Source: Mitsuaria sp. 7 (GTDB lineage Bacteria > Pseudomonadota > Gammaproteobacteria > Burkholderiales > Burkholderiaceae_C). From it: a stretch of 64,000 nt of DNA. The notes under the pieces are model-generated. The model was not told the DNA's origin and searched no databases. It was given only the letters and a program-made list of their open reading frames with translations. The first letter of the stretch is position 1. Each line of letters starts with the position of its first letter. The stretch lies in contig NZ_CP011514.1 in the NCBI RefSeq assembly GCF_001653795.1, positions 616,162 to 680,161 of the forward strand, read 5' to 3'. Position numbers and translations under genes: made by a program. Positions 18,876 through 27,857 of the stretch are shown in pieces.

Positions 18876-20408
18876 TCAGTTCGACGCCGACGGGCTGATC
18901 AGCGTGCTGTCGGGCGCGGGCGTATCGTCGGGCAGCACGGGTTCGCGCACGACGGTGACGGTGCAGGCGCACTGCGAGACAACCTGGGCCGACACGCTGC
19001 CCAGGTAGCGCCGCATCATCGAGCTGGCGCGCGCGCCCATCACGACGTGGTCGACGCCGGTCTTCGCGGCGAACTCGATCAGCGCATCGGCGGCGTCGGG
19101 CGCTTCCAGCACGTGGAAGGTCAGCCGGCCGTCCTCGAGGGCCAGCTCGCGCGTCATCGGATGCGCCCAGTTCTTCAGCGCGATCAGCTGCTGCACGTGA
19201 TGGCTGCGGCCCTGCGCGTCGGTGAGTTCGTCCATGCCGATGCGGTTGGTCTTCATCACGCCGACGCAGGCCAGTCGCGCGCCGGGCTCGGTCTGCATCA
19301 GGCGGCGCACGATCTCGCGCAGTTCCTCGAGCAGCGTCGGCGTGGCGCCCAGCACGTCGACGGCGGCCATGATCACCGGGCTGCGTGCCACCTGCGCGCC
19401 GACCGAAGCCGGCGCCTGCGGCTCCTCGCCCATCGCCAGGAACCAGCGCTTGAAGCGCCGCACCATGCCGCTGCGCTGCAGCTTGTGCGCGCGCGCCGTC
19501 AGCGGCACCGCGTCCGGCCGCTGCAGGTCCAGCGCGAGTTGCGCGGCGCTCTGGTAGCGGCGTTCGGCGCGCACTTCCAGGCAGTGCAGGACGATCTCCT
19601 GGAACCAGGGCGGGAGCTCGGGCCGGATCGCGCGCGGCGGGATCGGATCGACGTAGAGCCGCCGTCGCAGCTGCCGCACCGACGTGGGCTGGCCGAAGGG
19701 CCGCTCGCCGGTGGAGAGGTGGTACAGCATGACCCCCAGCGCGAAGAGGTCGCTGCGCGGATCGTTGCGGACGAACTGGACCTGCTCCGGCGACATGTAG
19801 GGGCCGGTGCCCATCGGCAGCGAGAACTCCTCCTCCAGCAGGTCGGGCAGGAAGTCGTGCCGCGACAGGCCGAAGTCGACCAGCACCACCGTGCCGTCCG
19901 GGCGCAGCAGGATGTTGCTGGGCTTGATGTCGAGGTGGACCAGGTGCTGGCGGTGCAGGTCGGTCAGCGCGTGCGCGACCTGGATGCCGATCTCGACGAC
20001 CTCCACCAGCGGCAGCGGCGCCTGGTCCAGACGCGGGCGCAGGCTCTCGGCCTCGATGCGCTCCATGACGATGTAGGCCTGGCGGCGCCAGTCGCCGCGC
20101 GCGACGAAGCGCGGCACGTGCGGCCCCTTGAGCGCGGGCATGATCATCTGCTCGACCTCGAAGCCGACGATGCTGGCCGGGTCCTCGCCGCCCTTGATGC
20201 GGGGGACCTTCATGATCAGGGGGAAGTCCTCGACGGGGTGGGCCGGGTCCACGGGATCCTGGCGACGCACCTGCCAGAGGTTGGCCATGCCGCCCTGGTG
20301 CAGCCGCGCCTCGAGCACGAAACCGTCCAGCACCTGGCCGGGTTGCAGCGGCGAGGTGATGGGAACGGGGGCTGAAGTTGAAGCGTGCGTCGGGTGGGCG
20401 TCGTTCAT
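18876..20408 (-). CDS. Ser/Thr protein kinase fused to universal stress protein domain
   Basis: A 510-residue soluble fusion. Residues ~28-300 are a Hanks-type kinase: the glycine-rich loop RLHQGGMANLW, the ATP lysine in IMKVPR (Lys67), catalytic HLDIKPSN (Asp160), VDFGLS (178-182) and the activation end GTGPYMSPEQV. All key catalytic residues are present. Residues ~355-510 are a UspA-like domain, ending HVVMGARASSMMRRYLGSVSAQV, which matches the Usp phosphate-binding GxRG-type loop loosely. There is no membrane segment. The kinase probably responds to nucleotide or stress sensed by the Usp part. Start at 20408 follows from the kinase family N-terminus. A 41-bp REP-like repeat lies just upstream. 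Confidence 0.88.
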   Translation of the reverse strand: MNDAHPTHASTSAPVPITSPLQPGQVLDGFVLEARLHQGGMANLWQVRRQDPVDPAHPVEDFPLIMKVPRIKGGEDPASIVGFEVEQMIMPALKGPHVPRFVARGDWRRQAYIVMERIEAESLRPRLDQAPLPLVEVVEIGIQVAHALTDLHRQHLVHLDIKPSNILLRPDGTVVLVDFGLSRHDFLPDLLEEEFSLPMGTGPYMSPEQVQFVRNDPRSDLFALGVMLYHLSTGERPFGQPTSVRQLRRRLYVDPIPPRAIRPELPPWFQEIVLHCLEVRAERRYQSAAQLALDLQRPDAVPLTARAHKLQRSGMVRRFKRWFLAMGEEPQAPASVGAQVARSPVIMAAVDVLGATPTLLEELREIVRRLMQTEPGARLACVGVMKTNRIGMDELTDAQGRSHHVQQLIALKNWAHPMTRELALEDGRLTFHVLEAPDAADALIEFAAKTGVDHVVMGARASSMMRRYLGSVSAQVVSQCACTVTVVREPVLPDDTPAPDSTLISPSASN

Positions 20409-20432
20409 CGATTCATTGGCACTTCCACCGCC

Positions 20433-20473
20433 GCTGGCCCTCACCCCCGCCCTCTCCCGCAAGCGGGAGAGGG
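20433..20473. repeat. REP-like palindromic repeat, single copy
   Basis: A 41-bp element: a CCCTCACCCCCG head followed by the stem CCCTCTCCCGC / GCGGGAGAGGG. The same 41 bases occur at 47276-47316 and, inverted with one difference, at 47341-47381. Intergenic location and palindromic core fit a REP/REPIN-type element. A short imperfect 10-bp direct repeat follows at about 20505-20532. Confidence 0.85.
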
Positions 20474-20528
20474 AGCAAGTGGGTGGTCATCATCGGTGGC
20501 ATCGGTCCTCGTCGGTCCTCGTCGATCC

Positions 20529-21287
20529 TCATCGGCCCAGCACCAGACGTTGAGCGAGCCGGTCCGCCAGGCCTGCGGGCAGGCCGGGCGCGGCGCGCAG
20601 CGCGGCGGCGGCGGCTTCGACATCGTAGGGCACGCGCTGGAAGCTGAGTTCCTCGCTGTCGTGGTCGAACAGCGCGTAGGCGGCCGCAGGGTTGCCGTCG
20701 CGCGGCTGGCCGCAGGCGCCAGGGATGACGAGCCACTGGCGGTTGGGCAGCAGCGGGATCGGCACGCCGGGCTGCGGCTTGAAGTCGCCCGCCTTGCCGG
20801 TGCCGGAAAGGTGGTACAGCATCGGCTCGTGCATGTGGCCGCAGAAGGTGTAGCGGCACTCGGTCGCGTGCAGGCTGCGCATCGCCTCCAGCCGGCCCTG
20901 CACGTAGGCGAAGCCGGTCGGGTCGAACGCGTTGGCGTGCACGTACAGGCAGTCGTCCTCTTCCTCCGACATGGGCAGCGAGGACAGGAAGGCCATCTGG
21001 TCGTCGGTGAGCCGCGCACGCGTCCAGGTGATCGCGGCGCGGGCGTCGTCGTTCATCGTGGGGCGGGGGCCCTGCGTCACGCCGAGGTCGTGGTTGCCGG
21101 CGACGACGATCGCGCCCTCCGCGCGCAGCGCCCGCACCTGGTCGACCACCCAGCCGGGGTCGCTGCCGTAGCCGACGTAGTCGCCCAGGAGCGCGAAATG
21201 CCGGGCGCCCTCCCGCCGGGCGTGGTCGATGACGGCCTCGAAGGCTTGCCGGTTGGCGTGCAGGTCGGAGATCAGGGCAGTCTTCAT
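20529..21287 (-). CDS. Metallophosphoesterase (calcineurin-like, YfcE/diadenosine-polyphosphatase type)
   Basis: A 252-residue enzyme with the calcineurin-like metal motifs in order: ISDLHANR (Asp8, His10), LLGDYVGYGSDP (Asp near 39), VAGNHDLG (Asn, His near 66), and CGHMHEP with the late histidines. The compact size and N-terminal MKTALISDLHAN match bacterial diesterases/phosphatases of the YfcE group. The substrate could be a nucleotide or phosphoprotein; an opposing role to the neighbouring Ser/Thr kinase is possible but only suggested by proximity (120 bp, same strand). No strong ribosome site precedes the chosen ATG. Confidence 0.88.
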   Translation of the reverse strand: MKTALISDLHANRQAFEAVIDHARREGARHFALLGDYVGYGSDPGWVVDQVRALRAEGAIVVAGNHDLGVTQGPRPTMNDDARAAITWTRARLTDDQMAFLSSLPMSEEEDDCLYVHANAFDPTGFAYVQGRLEAMRSLHATECRYTFCGHMHEPMLYHLSGTGKAGDFKPQPGVPIPLLPNRQWLVIPGACGQPRDGNPAAAYALFDHDSEELSFQRVPYDVEAAAAALRAAPGLPAGLADRLAQRLVLGR

Positions 21288-21376
21288 GGAAGCGGCATGG
21301 ATGCGAACGCCAAGGATGCCACGCATGGCTGACGTCAACCTTCGCAAGACGGCGAGTGGCGGACGGTCAGGGTGGT

Positions 21377-21400
21377 GAGCCCCCCGAAGCGGAGGGGCTC
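21377..21400. repeat. Inverted repeat between divergent genes
   Basis: GAGCCCC and GGGGCTC arms separated by 10 bp, in the 270-bp region between the metallophosphoesterase start and the binding-protein gene. There is no T-run, so it is not a typical terminator. It may be structural or regulatory. Confidence 0.35.
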
Positions 21401-21557
21401 GCCCCCTCCGGATGGGCGATGGATAGTGGCACTCGCGGGTTTGACGCGTTGTGGTCGCGCGGGGCTTTGCTACTCTGGCCGGTGACATGGGACGCCAAGG
21501 GGGCGATGTGGCGAGAGCGCAGCGCCGACGGCAGTTCCGGCACGGGAGAGAAAAAAG

Positions 21558-22430
21558 ATGAACAGGTTCGAATTCGGGTGGCCGGGCTGGCCCGCGCGCG
21601 TCGCGCGTTCCGCACATGTCGCGGGCGGCCTGGCGCTGGGGCTGATGCTGGCGTCGGTGAGCCTGTGCGCGCGGGCGGACTGCTCGCGGCCGATCCGCGT
21701 GCCGGTGGCCCCCATCGGCATGAGCGTGGTGACCTCCGGCGGCGAAGTCAGCGGGGTCTATCCGGACCTGCTGCGCAAGGTCGCCGCGGAGACCGGCTGC
21801 CAGTTCGAATTCGGCGTCGTGCCGCGGGCGCGGGTCGAGGCGATGTTTGCCGCCGGCGGGGCGGACGTGCTGGTGCCGGCGACCAGGACCACGCAGCGCG
21901 ACCTGCACGGCGACTTCATTCCGATGATGAAGGCGCGGCCGATGCTGATCTCCTTGTCTTCGGACCGCGCGCCGGTCGAGAGCCTGGCCGAGTTGGGCGA
22001 GCGGCGCGAGCTGCGCGTGGCGGTGGTGCGCGGCTTCGACTACGGCGAGCCCTACCAGCAGTTGCTGAGGACGCTGAAGGCGCAGCGCCGGCTGGTGGTG
22101 GAGGCCGACGCGGCGGCGGTGGTGCGCACGCTGGAGCGCAACCTGGCGGACGTGACAGTGATGGCGCCGTCGATCCTGGCGGGCACGCTGCTGCAGGACT
22201 CGAAGACGCGGCCGCTGCTGGACCGGCTGCGCCTGGAGGCCATGGCCGAGCTCAACTGGACCGACAGCGGCATCTACCTGTCGCGGCACCTGCCGGCGAA
22301 GGACCGCGAGGTGCTGAGCGACGCGCTGGAGCGGAACTCGCGATCGGGCACCGTCTGGAAGGCGCTGCAGAAGCATTACCCCGCCGGGTCGTATGAGGAA
22401 GGGCTGAAGGCGATCGTGGCGCCGAAGTAG
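21558..22430 (+). CDS. Periplasmic solute-binding protein, family 3
   Basis: A 290-residue SBP_bac_3 protein. The signal peptide ends CARADC, and the mature chain shows the two-lobe pattern: SGVYPDLLRKVAAETGCQFEF (lobe 1), GADVLVPATRTTQRDL, then RVAVVRGFDYGEPYQ at the start of lobe 2. No ABC permease or ATPase gene is adjacent. Orphan members of this group often work as sensors or serve distant amino-acid transporters. Preceded by GGGAGA. A strong hairpin follows at 22455. Confidence 0.8.
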   Translation: MNRFEFGWPGWPARVARSAHVAGGLALGLMLASVSLCARADCSRPIRVPVAPIGMSVVTSGGEVSGVYPDLLRKVAAETGCQFEFGVVPRARVEAMFAAGGADVLVPATRTTQRDLHGDFIPMMKARPMLISLSSDRAPVESLAELGERRELRVAVVRGFDYGEPYQQLLRTLKAQRRLVVEADAAAVVRTLERNLADVTVMAPSILAGTLLQDSKTRPLLDRLRLEAMAELNWTDSGIYLSRHLPAKDREVLSDALERNSRSGTVWKALQKHYPAGSYEEGLKAIVAPK

Positions 22431-22454
22431 CGGCGACGATCGAGGCTGGATGCA

Positions 22455-22481
22455 ACAAGGCCCGCACTCGGCGGGCCTTGT
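22455..22481. terminator. Hairpin terminator between convergent genes
   Basis: A perfect 11-bp stem, ACAAGGCCCGC / GCGGGCCTTGT, with a 5-base loop, lying between the binding-protein stop and the argF stop. Only short T-runs follow, but position and strength fit a shared terminator. Confidence 0.75.
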
Positions 22482-22505
22482 CACTTCAGGAGCGGGGCAG
22501 GGTGC

Positions 22506-23464
<959 letters not shown>

Positions 23465-23468
<4 letters not shown>

Positions 23469-24697
23469 GGCGCCGAGGGCGTTGCCGGGGGCGCGGCCAG
23501 GAAGGCATTCACCAGCGGCACCAGACGCGCGGCGATCTCGGCGGCTTCCCCGCTCGTGAGGATCAGCGGCGGTACCAGGCGGATGACCTTGTCGGCCGTC
23601 ACGCTCAGCAGCAGGCCCGCTTCCATCGCCTGCGTCAGCAGCACGCCGCAGGGGCGGTCCAGCTCGATGCCGATCATCAGGCCATGGCCGCGGACCTCGA
23701 CGAGGCCAGCCTCGCCCGCCAGGCCGTGCTCGATCGCGGCCTTGAGCTCGGCGCCGACGGTCGCGGCGTTGGCCAGCAGGCCGTCCTCTTCCATCACCGT
23801 CAGCGTCTCGACGCCCGCGCGCATCGCCAGCGGATTGCCGCCGAAGGTCGTGCCGTGGTTGCCCGGTCCGAAGACCTTGGCCGCCTTCTCGCCGCACACC
23901 ACCGCGCCGATGGGCACGCCCGAGCCCAGGCCCTTGGCCAGCGGCATCACGTCCGGCACGATGCCGGCCCACTGGTGCGCGAACCACTTGCCGGTACGGC
24001 CGATGCCGCACTGCACCTCGTCCAGCATGAGCAGCAGGTCGTGCTCGTCGCACAGCTTGCGCAGGGCCTTCAGGAAGTCGATGTGCGCCGCGTTGATGCC
24101 GCCTTCGCCCTGGATGGTCTCCAGGAAGATCGCGGTCACGTTCGGGTGTTCGGCGATGGCCTTGCGGATCGCCTCGATGTCGTTCAGCGGCACGCGGACG
24201 AAGCCCGGCACCAGCGGGCCGAAGCCCGCCTGCACCTTCGGGTTGCCGGTCGCGGACAGCGTCGCGATCGAGCGGCCATGGAAGGCCTTCTCGAACACGA
24301 TCACCTCGGGGGCCGTGTTGCCGCGGTCATGCCCGTACTTGCGCGCGATCTTGAGCGCGGCCTCGTTGGCCTCCAGGCCGGAATTGCAGAAGAAGGCGTT
24401 GGTCAGCCCCGACAGCGCGCAGAGCTTGGCCGCGAGCTGCTCCTGCAGCGGGACGTGGTAGTAGTTGCTCGTGTGGATGAGCTTGCCCACCTGGTCCCGC
24501 AAGGCCGCCACCAGCTTCGGATGGTTGTGTCCGAGCGTGTTGACGGCGATCCCGCCGAGGCCGTCCAGGTATCGTCGGCCGGCCGTATCCCAGACCCAGG
24601 CGCCTTCGCCGTGCGACAAGGCGATCGGCAGGCGGCCGTAGGTGTGCATCACATGGGGTTCGGTCGGGGTGGCGAACGAGGAGTCCGGGGCGTTCAT
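23465..24697 (-). CDS. argD: Acetylornithine/succinylornithine aminotransferase
   Basis: A 410-residue class III PLP aminotransferase. Visible motifs: CNSGLEANEAALKIAR (PLP-phosphate region), FEKAFHGRSIATLSATG, LMLDEVQCGIGRTG with the PLP aspartate, and PLAKGLGSGVPIG with the Schiff-base lysine. It converts N-acetylglutamate semialdehyde to N-acetylornithine in arginine synthesis. Its stop overlaps the argF start by ATGA. The ATG at 24697 is used; a TTG one codon upstream is also in frame. The ATG overlaps by one base the stop of a possible small upstream reading frame. Confidence 0.95.
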
Positions 24698-24921
24698 CAA
24701 GTCTCCAAAGCGTGGGAGGGGTGGGGGGAAATCTCCAGGAAGGCTCCCGGCAATTCCCGGTCCGGGACCGGGGTGGGGAGCCGATCGATTCTAAGGGTCG
24801 ACCCTGCCGGGCGAGGAGATTCCTCCTGCACAGCGATGGAAGCCGCGCTGACCAGCAGAAGCGAGGTCACCCCGCCGAGCATCGGGGCGAGCAGAAGCCC
24901 ACGTGTGCTGCGGCGCAACAC
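24697..24921 (-). CDS. Possible small membrane or leader peptide upstream of argD
   Basis: A ~74-residue frame starting at a GTG or TTG near 24918-24921 (LRRSTRGLLLAP) with a hydrophobic run (LGGVTSLLLVSAASIAV) and ending in TGATG overlap with argD. A basic N-terminus before the hydrophobic segment looks like a signal anchor. There is no clear ribosome site, and I do not recognise a family. It may be only an open frame in a GC-rich region; the overlap with argD is the main reason to list it. Confidence 0.22.
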   Translation of the reverse strand: MLRRSTRGLLLAPMLGGVTSLLLVSAASIAVQEESPRPAGSTLRIDRLPTPVPDRELPGAFLEISPHPSHALET

Positions 24922-24969
24922 ATCCAGGGCACAATAGAGTTTTTGCCGGGACGCGTGAGACCGTAGCCA

Positions 24970-25305
24970 ATGACTGAGCAGCCCAAGCCGCGAGAAGTGT
25001 TCATCCAGGGGATCACCACGGATGGCCGCACCTTCCGCCCGAGCGACTGGGCCGAACGTCTGGCTGGCGCCATGTCCTGCTTCCGTCCTGGCGGCACGCG
25101 CAGCGGCCGCGACGCGTACCTCGGCTACTCCCCCTACTGCGTGCCGCGCGTCATCGACGGCGTCAAGTGCGTGATCGTCAACGAGGCGCTGAAGTCCGTT
25201 GAACCGATGGCCTGGGAGTTCGTCATGAACTTCGCCCGCGATAACAAGCTGCAGGTCGTCGACGCCTGCCTGCTGCCCGGGGACCGGGAATCCGGCAAGG
25301 CCTGA
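24970..25305 (+). CDS. DUF3579 family protein
   Basis: A 111-residue cytosolic protein with the typical DUF3579 pattern: EVFIQGITTDGRTFRPSDWAERL at the N-terminus, PYCVPRVIDGVKCVIVN in the middle and EPMAWEFVMNFARDN at the end. In Burkholderiales this gene is regularly found beside argF/argD and rpsT, as here. Function is unknown. Confidence 0.9.
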   Translation: MTEQPKPREVFIQGITTDGRTFRPSDWAERLAGAMSCFRPGGTRSGRDAYLGYSPYCVPRVIDGVKCVIVNEALKSVEPMAWEFVMNFARDNKLQVVDACLLPGDRESGKA

Positions 25306-25447
25306 CGGGCTTCGCGCATCTCGCACACCTTCGCGCTCTCCGCGCTCTCCGCGCTGTTGCTTCTGGCCCGATCGGGCCATCGCCTGACGGCCTCGGTGCG
25401 ACTACGCTGACTGGTTCGCCGCGACCTCCCCACCGGGCTCCCTGGAC

Positions 25448-26503
25448 ATGGCCGTCTTCACCGCCGACGCGGGCTCCCGGGCCGCGGCCGTCCTGCCGGA
25501 AATGCAGCAGCTGCTGCGCCTGATCGATCAGGGCGGGACGATGCTGCAGGCCCGCGAACTCGCGACCGTGGACACCCTCGGCGGCCCGCTGCCGGTGATC
25601 GGTGTGACCTTGGGCAACCCTGACCCCAAGGTGCCGGCGCTCGGTTTCATCGGCGGCGTCCACGGGCTGGAGCGCATCGGCGCGCAGGTCGTGCTGGCCT
25701 ACCTCGGCAGTCTGGTGCGGCGGCTTCGATGGGACCTCAGCCTGCATCAGCAGCTCGAGTCGCTGCGGCTCGTCTTCCTCCCGGTCGTCAATCCCGGCGG
25801 CGTGCTGGCGGGCTCGCGGGCGAATCCGCAAGGCATCGATCTGATGCGCAACGCGCCGCAGGATGCGGACCGGGGCGTGCCCTTCCTGGTCGGCGGCCAT
25901 CGGCTGACGCGGCTGCTGCCGTACTACCGGGGGCGGGCCGATGAGCCGCTGCAGGTCGAGAGCGACGCGCTCTGCCGCTTCGTCCGCGAGGAACTGCTGG
26001 GGCGTCCGGTGTCCGTGGCCATCGACTTCCACAGCGGCTTCGGCCTGCGCGACCGCATCTGGTTCCCGTATGCGCGCACGCGTCGTCCGATGCATCACCT
26101 CGCCGAGATCCACGCGCTGTGCGAGGTGCTCGATCAATGCCTGTCCCCGCATCCCTACGTCATGGAGCCGCAGAGCCGGCATTACCTGACCCATGGCGAC
26201 CTGTGGGATCACCTTTACGACGAGTCCCTCTCCCTTGATCGAGGGATCTTCCTGCCGATGACGCTCGAAATGGGGTCATGGCTGTGGGTGAAGAAAAACC
26301 CGCGACAGCTACTCTCCCGGCACGGCATGTTCAACCCGCTGATCGAACATCGACAGCAGCGCGTGTTGCGACGGCACATGGCCTGGATGGACTTCATGAC
26401 CCGTGCGACGCAGAGCGCGTTGCGGTGGTTGCCAGGGCCGGACACAAGAATCGATCACGGGGAGCAGGCGTTGATTCGCTGGTATCGGAGGACCGCTCGA
26501 TGA
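25448..26503 (+). CDS. M14-type zinc carboxypeptidase-like protein
   Basis: A 351-residue protein with the M14 zinc and catalytic pattern: GGVHGLERIG (His72, Glu75), IDFHSGFG (His195) and TLEMGSW with a candidate catalytic Glu274. VNPGGVLAGSRANPQGIDLMRN matches the substrate-binding arginine/asparagine region. No signal peptide is evident, so it is probably cytosolic. It may trim peptides or amidated amino acids. Its stop overlaps the next gene's start as ATGA. Confidence 0.82.
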   Translation: MAVFTADAGSRAAAVLPEMQQLLRLIDQGGTMLQARELATVDTLGGPLPVIGVTLGNPDPKVPALGFIGGVHGLERIGAQVVLAYLGSLVRRLRWDLSLHQQLESLRLVFLPVVNPGGVLAGSRANPQGIDLMRNAPQDADRGVPFLVGGHRLTRLLPYYRGRADEPLQVESDALCRFVREELLGRPVSVAIDFHSGFGLRDRIWFPYARTRRPMHHLAEIHALCEVLDQCLSPHPYVMEPQSRHYLTHGDLWDHLYDESLSLDRGIFLPMTLEMGSWLWVKKNPRQLLSRHGMFNPLIEHRQQRVLRRHMAWMDFMTRATQSALRWLPGPDTRIDHGEQALIRWYRRTAR

Positions 26504-27306
26504 GCGTCCACACCTGGGTGCTGTTGCGCGGGCTGACCCGCGAGAGCGGCCATTGGGGGGATTTCCCCGCGCGCCTGCTGCGCGCGCTGCGGGTGCAGCA
26601 GCCGGAGGCCCGGCTGGAACTGCTCGACCTGCCCGGCAACGGCGACAAGCATCGCCAGAGCAGCCCGACCCACGTCGACGCGATGATGGAGGCGTGCCGT
26701 GCGGAGCTGCGGCGTCGCGGCGTTCCCCCGCCGTATCAGGTGCTGGCCATGTCGCTGGGCGCGATGGTCGCCAGCGAATGGGCGGCGCGCCATCCCGGTG
26801 AGCTTGAAGGCATCGTGTTGATCAACACCAGCCTGCGACCCTTCAGCGCGTTCTTCCGGCGGCTGCGGCCGTCGAATTACTGGTCATTGCTGCTGCTGAG
26901 CCTGACGCGGCTGAGCCTGCGCCGGCGCGAGGCCAAGGTGCTGCAGATGACGACGCGGATGCAGCGTCAGCCGGACCAGGTGATCGATGACTGGGTCTCG
27001 ATCCAGCGCCAGCATCCGGTGCGGCGGCGCAATGCGCTGCGGCAGCTGCTGGCGGCGGCGCGGTATCGCGCCAGCCTCGCCAAGCCGCAGCCGCCCATGC
27101 TGCTGCTGTGCAGCCAGGGCGACTCGCTCGTGGACTGGCGCTGCTCGCAGGCCATCAGCCGGGCCTGGGGCGCGCCCTTGCGGCTGCACCGGCACGCGGG
27201 GCATGACCTGCCACTGGATGATGGGGATTGGGTGGCGCGCAATGTCGTGGACTGGCTCCACGTGCGCGAGGTCGTCGGACAGATCACGACGCCGATGCCG
27301 CTCTGA
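26500..27306 (+). CDS. Alpha/beta-fold hydrolase
   Basis: A 268-residue soluble hydrolase. The nucleophile elbow is VLAMSLGAMVA with Ser85 (AxSxG form rather than GxSxG). A late histidine in HAGHDLPLDDG near residue 245 and LLLCSQGDSLVD with a candidate Asp complete the triad. VLLRGLTRESGHWGDF holds the oxyanion strand. The start overlaps the carboxypeptidase-like gene by 4 bp (ATGA), so the two form a small operon. The substrate is unknown. Confidence 0.85.
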   Translation: MSVHTWVLLRGLTRESGHWGDFPARLLRALRVQQPEARLELLDLPGNGDKHRQSSPTHVDAMMEACRAELRRRGVPPPYQVLAMSLGAMVASEWAARHPGELEGIVLINTSLRPFSAFFRRLRPSNYWSLLLLSLTRLSLRRREAKVLQMTTRMQRQPDQVIDDWVSIQRQHPVRRRNALRQLLAAARYRASLAKPQPPMLLLCSQGDSLVDWRCSQAISRAWGAPLRLHRHAGHDLPLDDGDWVARNVVDWLHVREVVGQITTPMPL

Positions 27307-27326
27307 ACGGGGCGGAGGCCCCAACG

Positions 27327-27354
27327 AAAAAGCCCGCCGTCAGGCGGGCTTTTT
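27327..27354. terminator. Bidirectional rho-independent terminator
   Basis: A perfect 12-bp stem AAAAAGCCCGCC / GGCGGGCTTTTT with a GTCA loop; T-runs form on both strands. It serves the alpha/beta-hydrolase transcript and the converging rpsT. Confidence 0.93.
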
Positions 27355-27379
27355 CTTGCACCAGAGCTGGATCTGTCTA

Positions 27380-27676
27380 TCAGGCGGCGAGCGCCTTGAT
27401 CTTCGAAGACAGGCGGCTCTTGTGGCGAGCAGCCTTGTTCTTGTGGAAGATGCCCTTGTCGGCGACCGAGTCGATCACGGGCTGGGCGGTCTTGAACAGG
27501 TCAGCGGCCTTGGCCTTGTCACCCGTGACGATCGCCTTTTGCACGTTCTTGATGACCGTGCGGAACTTGGAACGCAGCGCCGAGTTGGCGGCGTTCAGCT
27601 TGACGTCTTGACGTGCGCGCTTGCGGCCCGAGGCCAGACGCACGGTTTTCTTCTTGGCTTTGGAAGAGCTTGCCAT
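27380..27676 (-). CDS. rpsT: 30S ribosomal protein S20
   Basis: A 98-residue, very basic protein. It starts [22 protein letters not shown] and continues with [13 protein letters not shown] and [18 protein letters not shown], the full S20 pattern. It binds 16S rRNA in the body of the 30S subunit. A promoter is visible just upstream and a strong terminator just downstream, so it forms its own unit, divergent from murJ. Confidence 0.98.
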   Translation of the reverse strand: MASSSKAKKKTVRLASGRKRARQDVKLNAANSALRSKFRTVIKNVQKAIVTGDKAKAADLFKTAQPVIDSVADKGIFHKNKAARHKSRLSSKIKALAA

Positions 27677-27709
27677 TGTGTTATTTGTCCAGTTGGTGCA
27701 AAGACGGCG

Positions 27710-27738
27710 AGTATAGCAGCCAGGATTTGAAAAACCAA
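27710..27738 (-). promoter_or_regulatory. Sigma-70 promoter of rpsT
   Basis: On the minus strand: TTGGTT, 17-bp spacer, TATACT. The -10 is one base from consensus, and the start of transcription would lie about 30 bp before the rpsT ATG. Confidence 0.65.
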
Positions 27739-27857
27739 ATGCGCAGTACTGCGCCCGCACTGGCACACCCATAATGCGCGGTCTCCGGCCGGGCCCCGAC
27801 GCCTCGTCCGCACCGTCCCACGCTCCGCCCCAGTATCGCCTCCGCGCCGACGCCTGA

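Noticed and set aside
20433..20473. Palindromic repeat that could be mistaken for a CRISPR unit or terminator
   Set aside because: Only three dispersed copies, no regular spacers and no cas genes; fits a REP element.
21367..21615. Minus-strand 82-codon frame in the intergenic region before the binding protein
   Set aside because: Overlaps the start of a well-supported gene, lacks a ribosome site and any motif.
25331..25362. Short imperfect CGCGCTCTC repeats after the DUF3579 gene
   Set aside because: Only two to three imperfect copies; ordinary low-complexity sequence.
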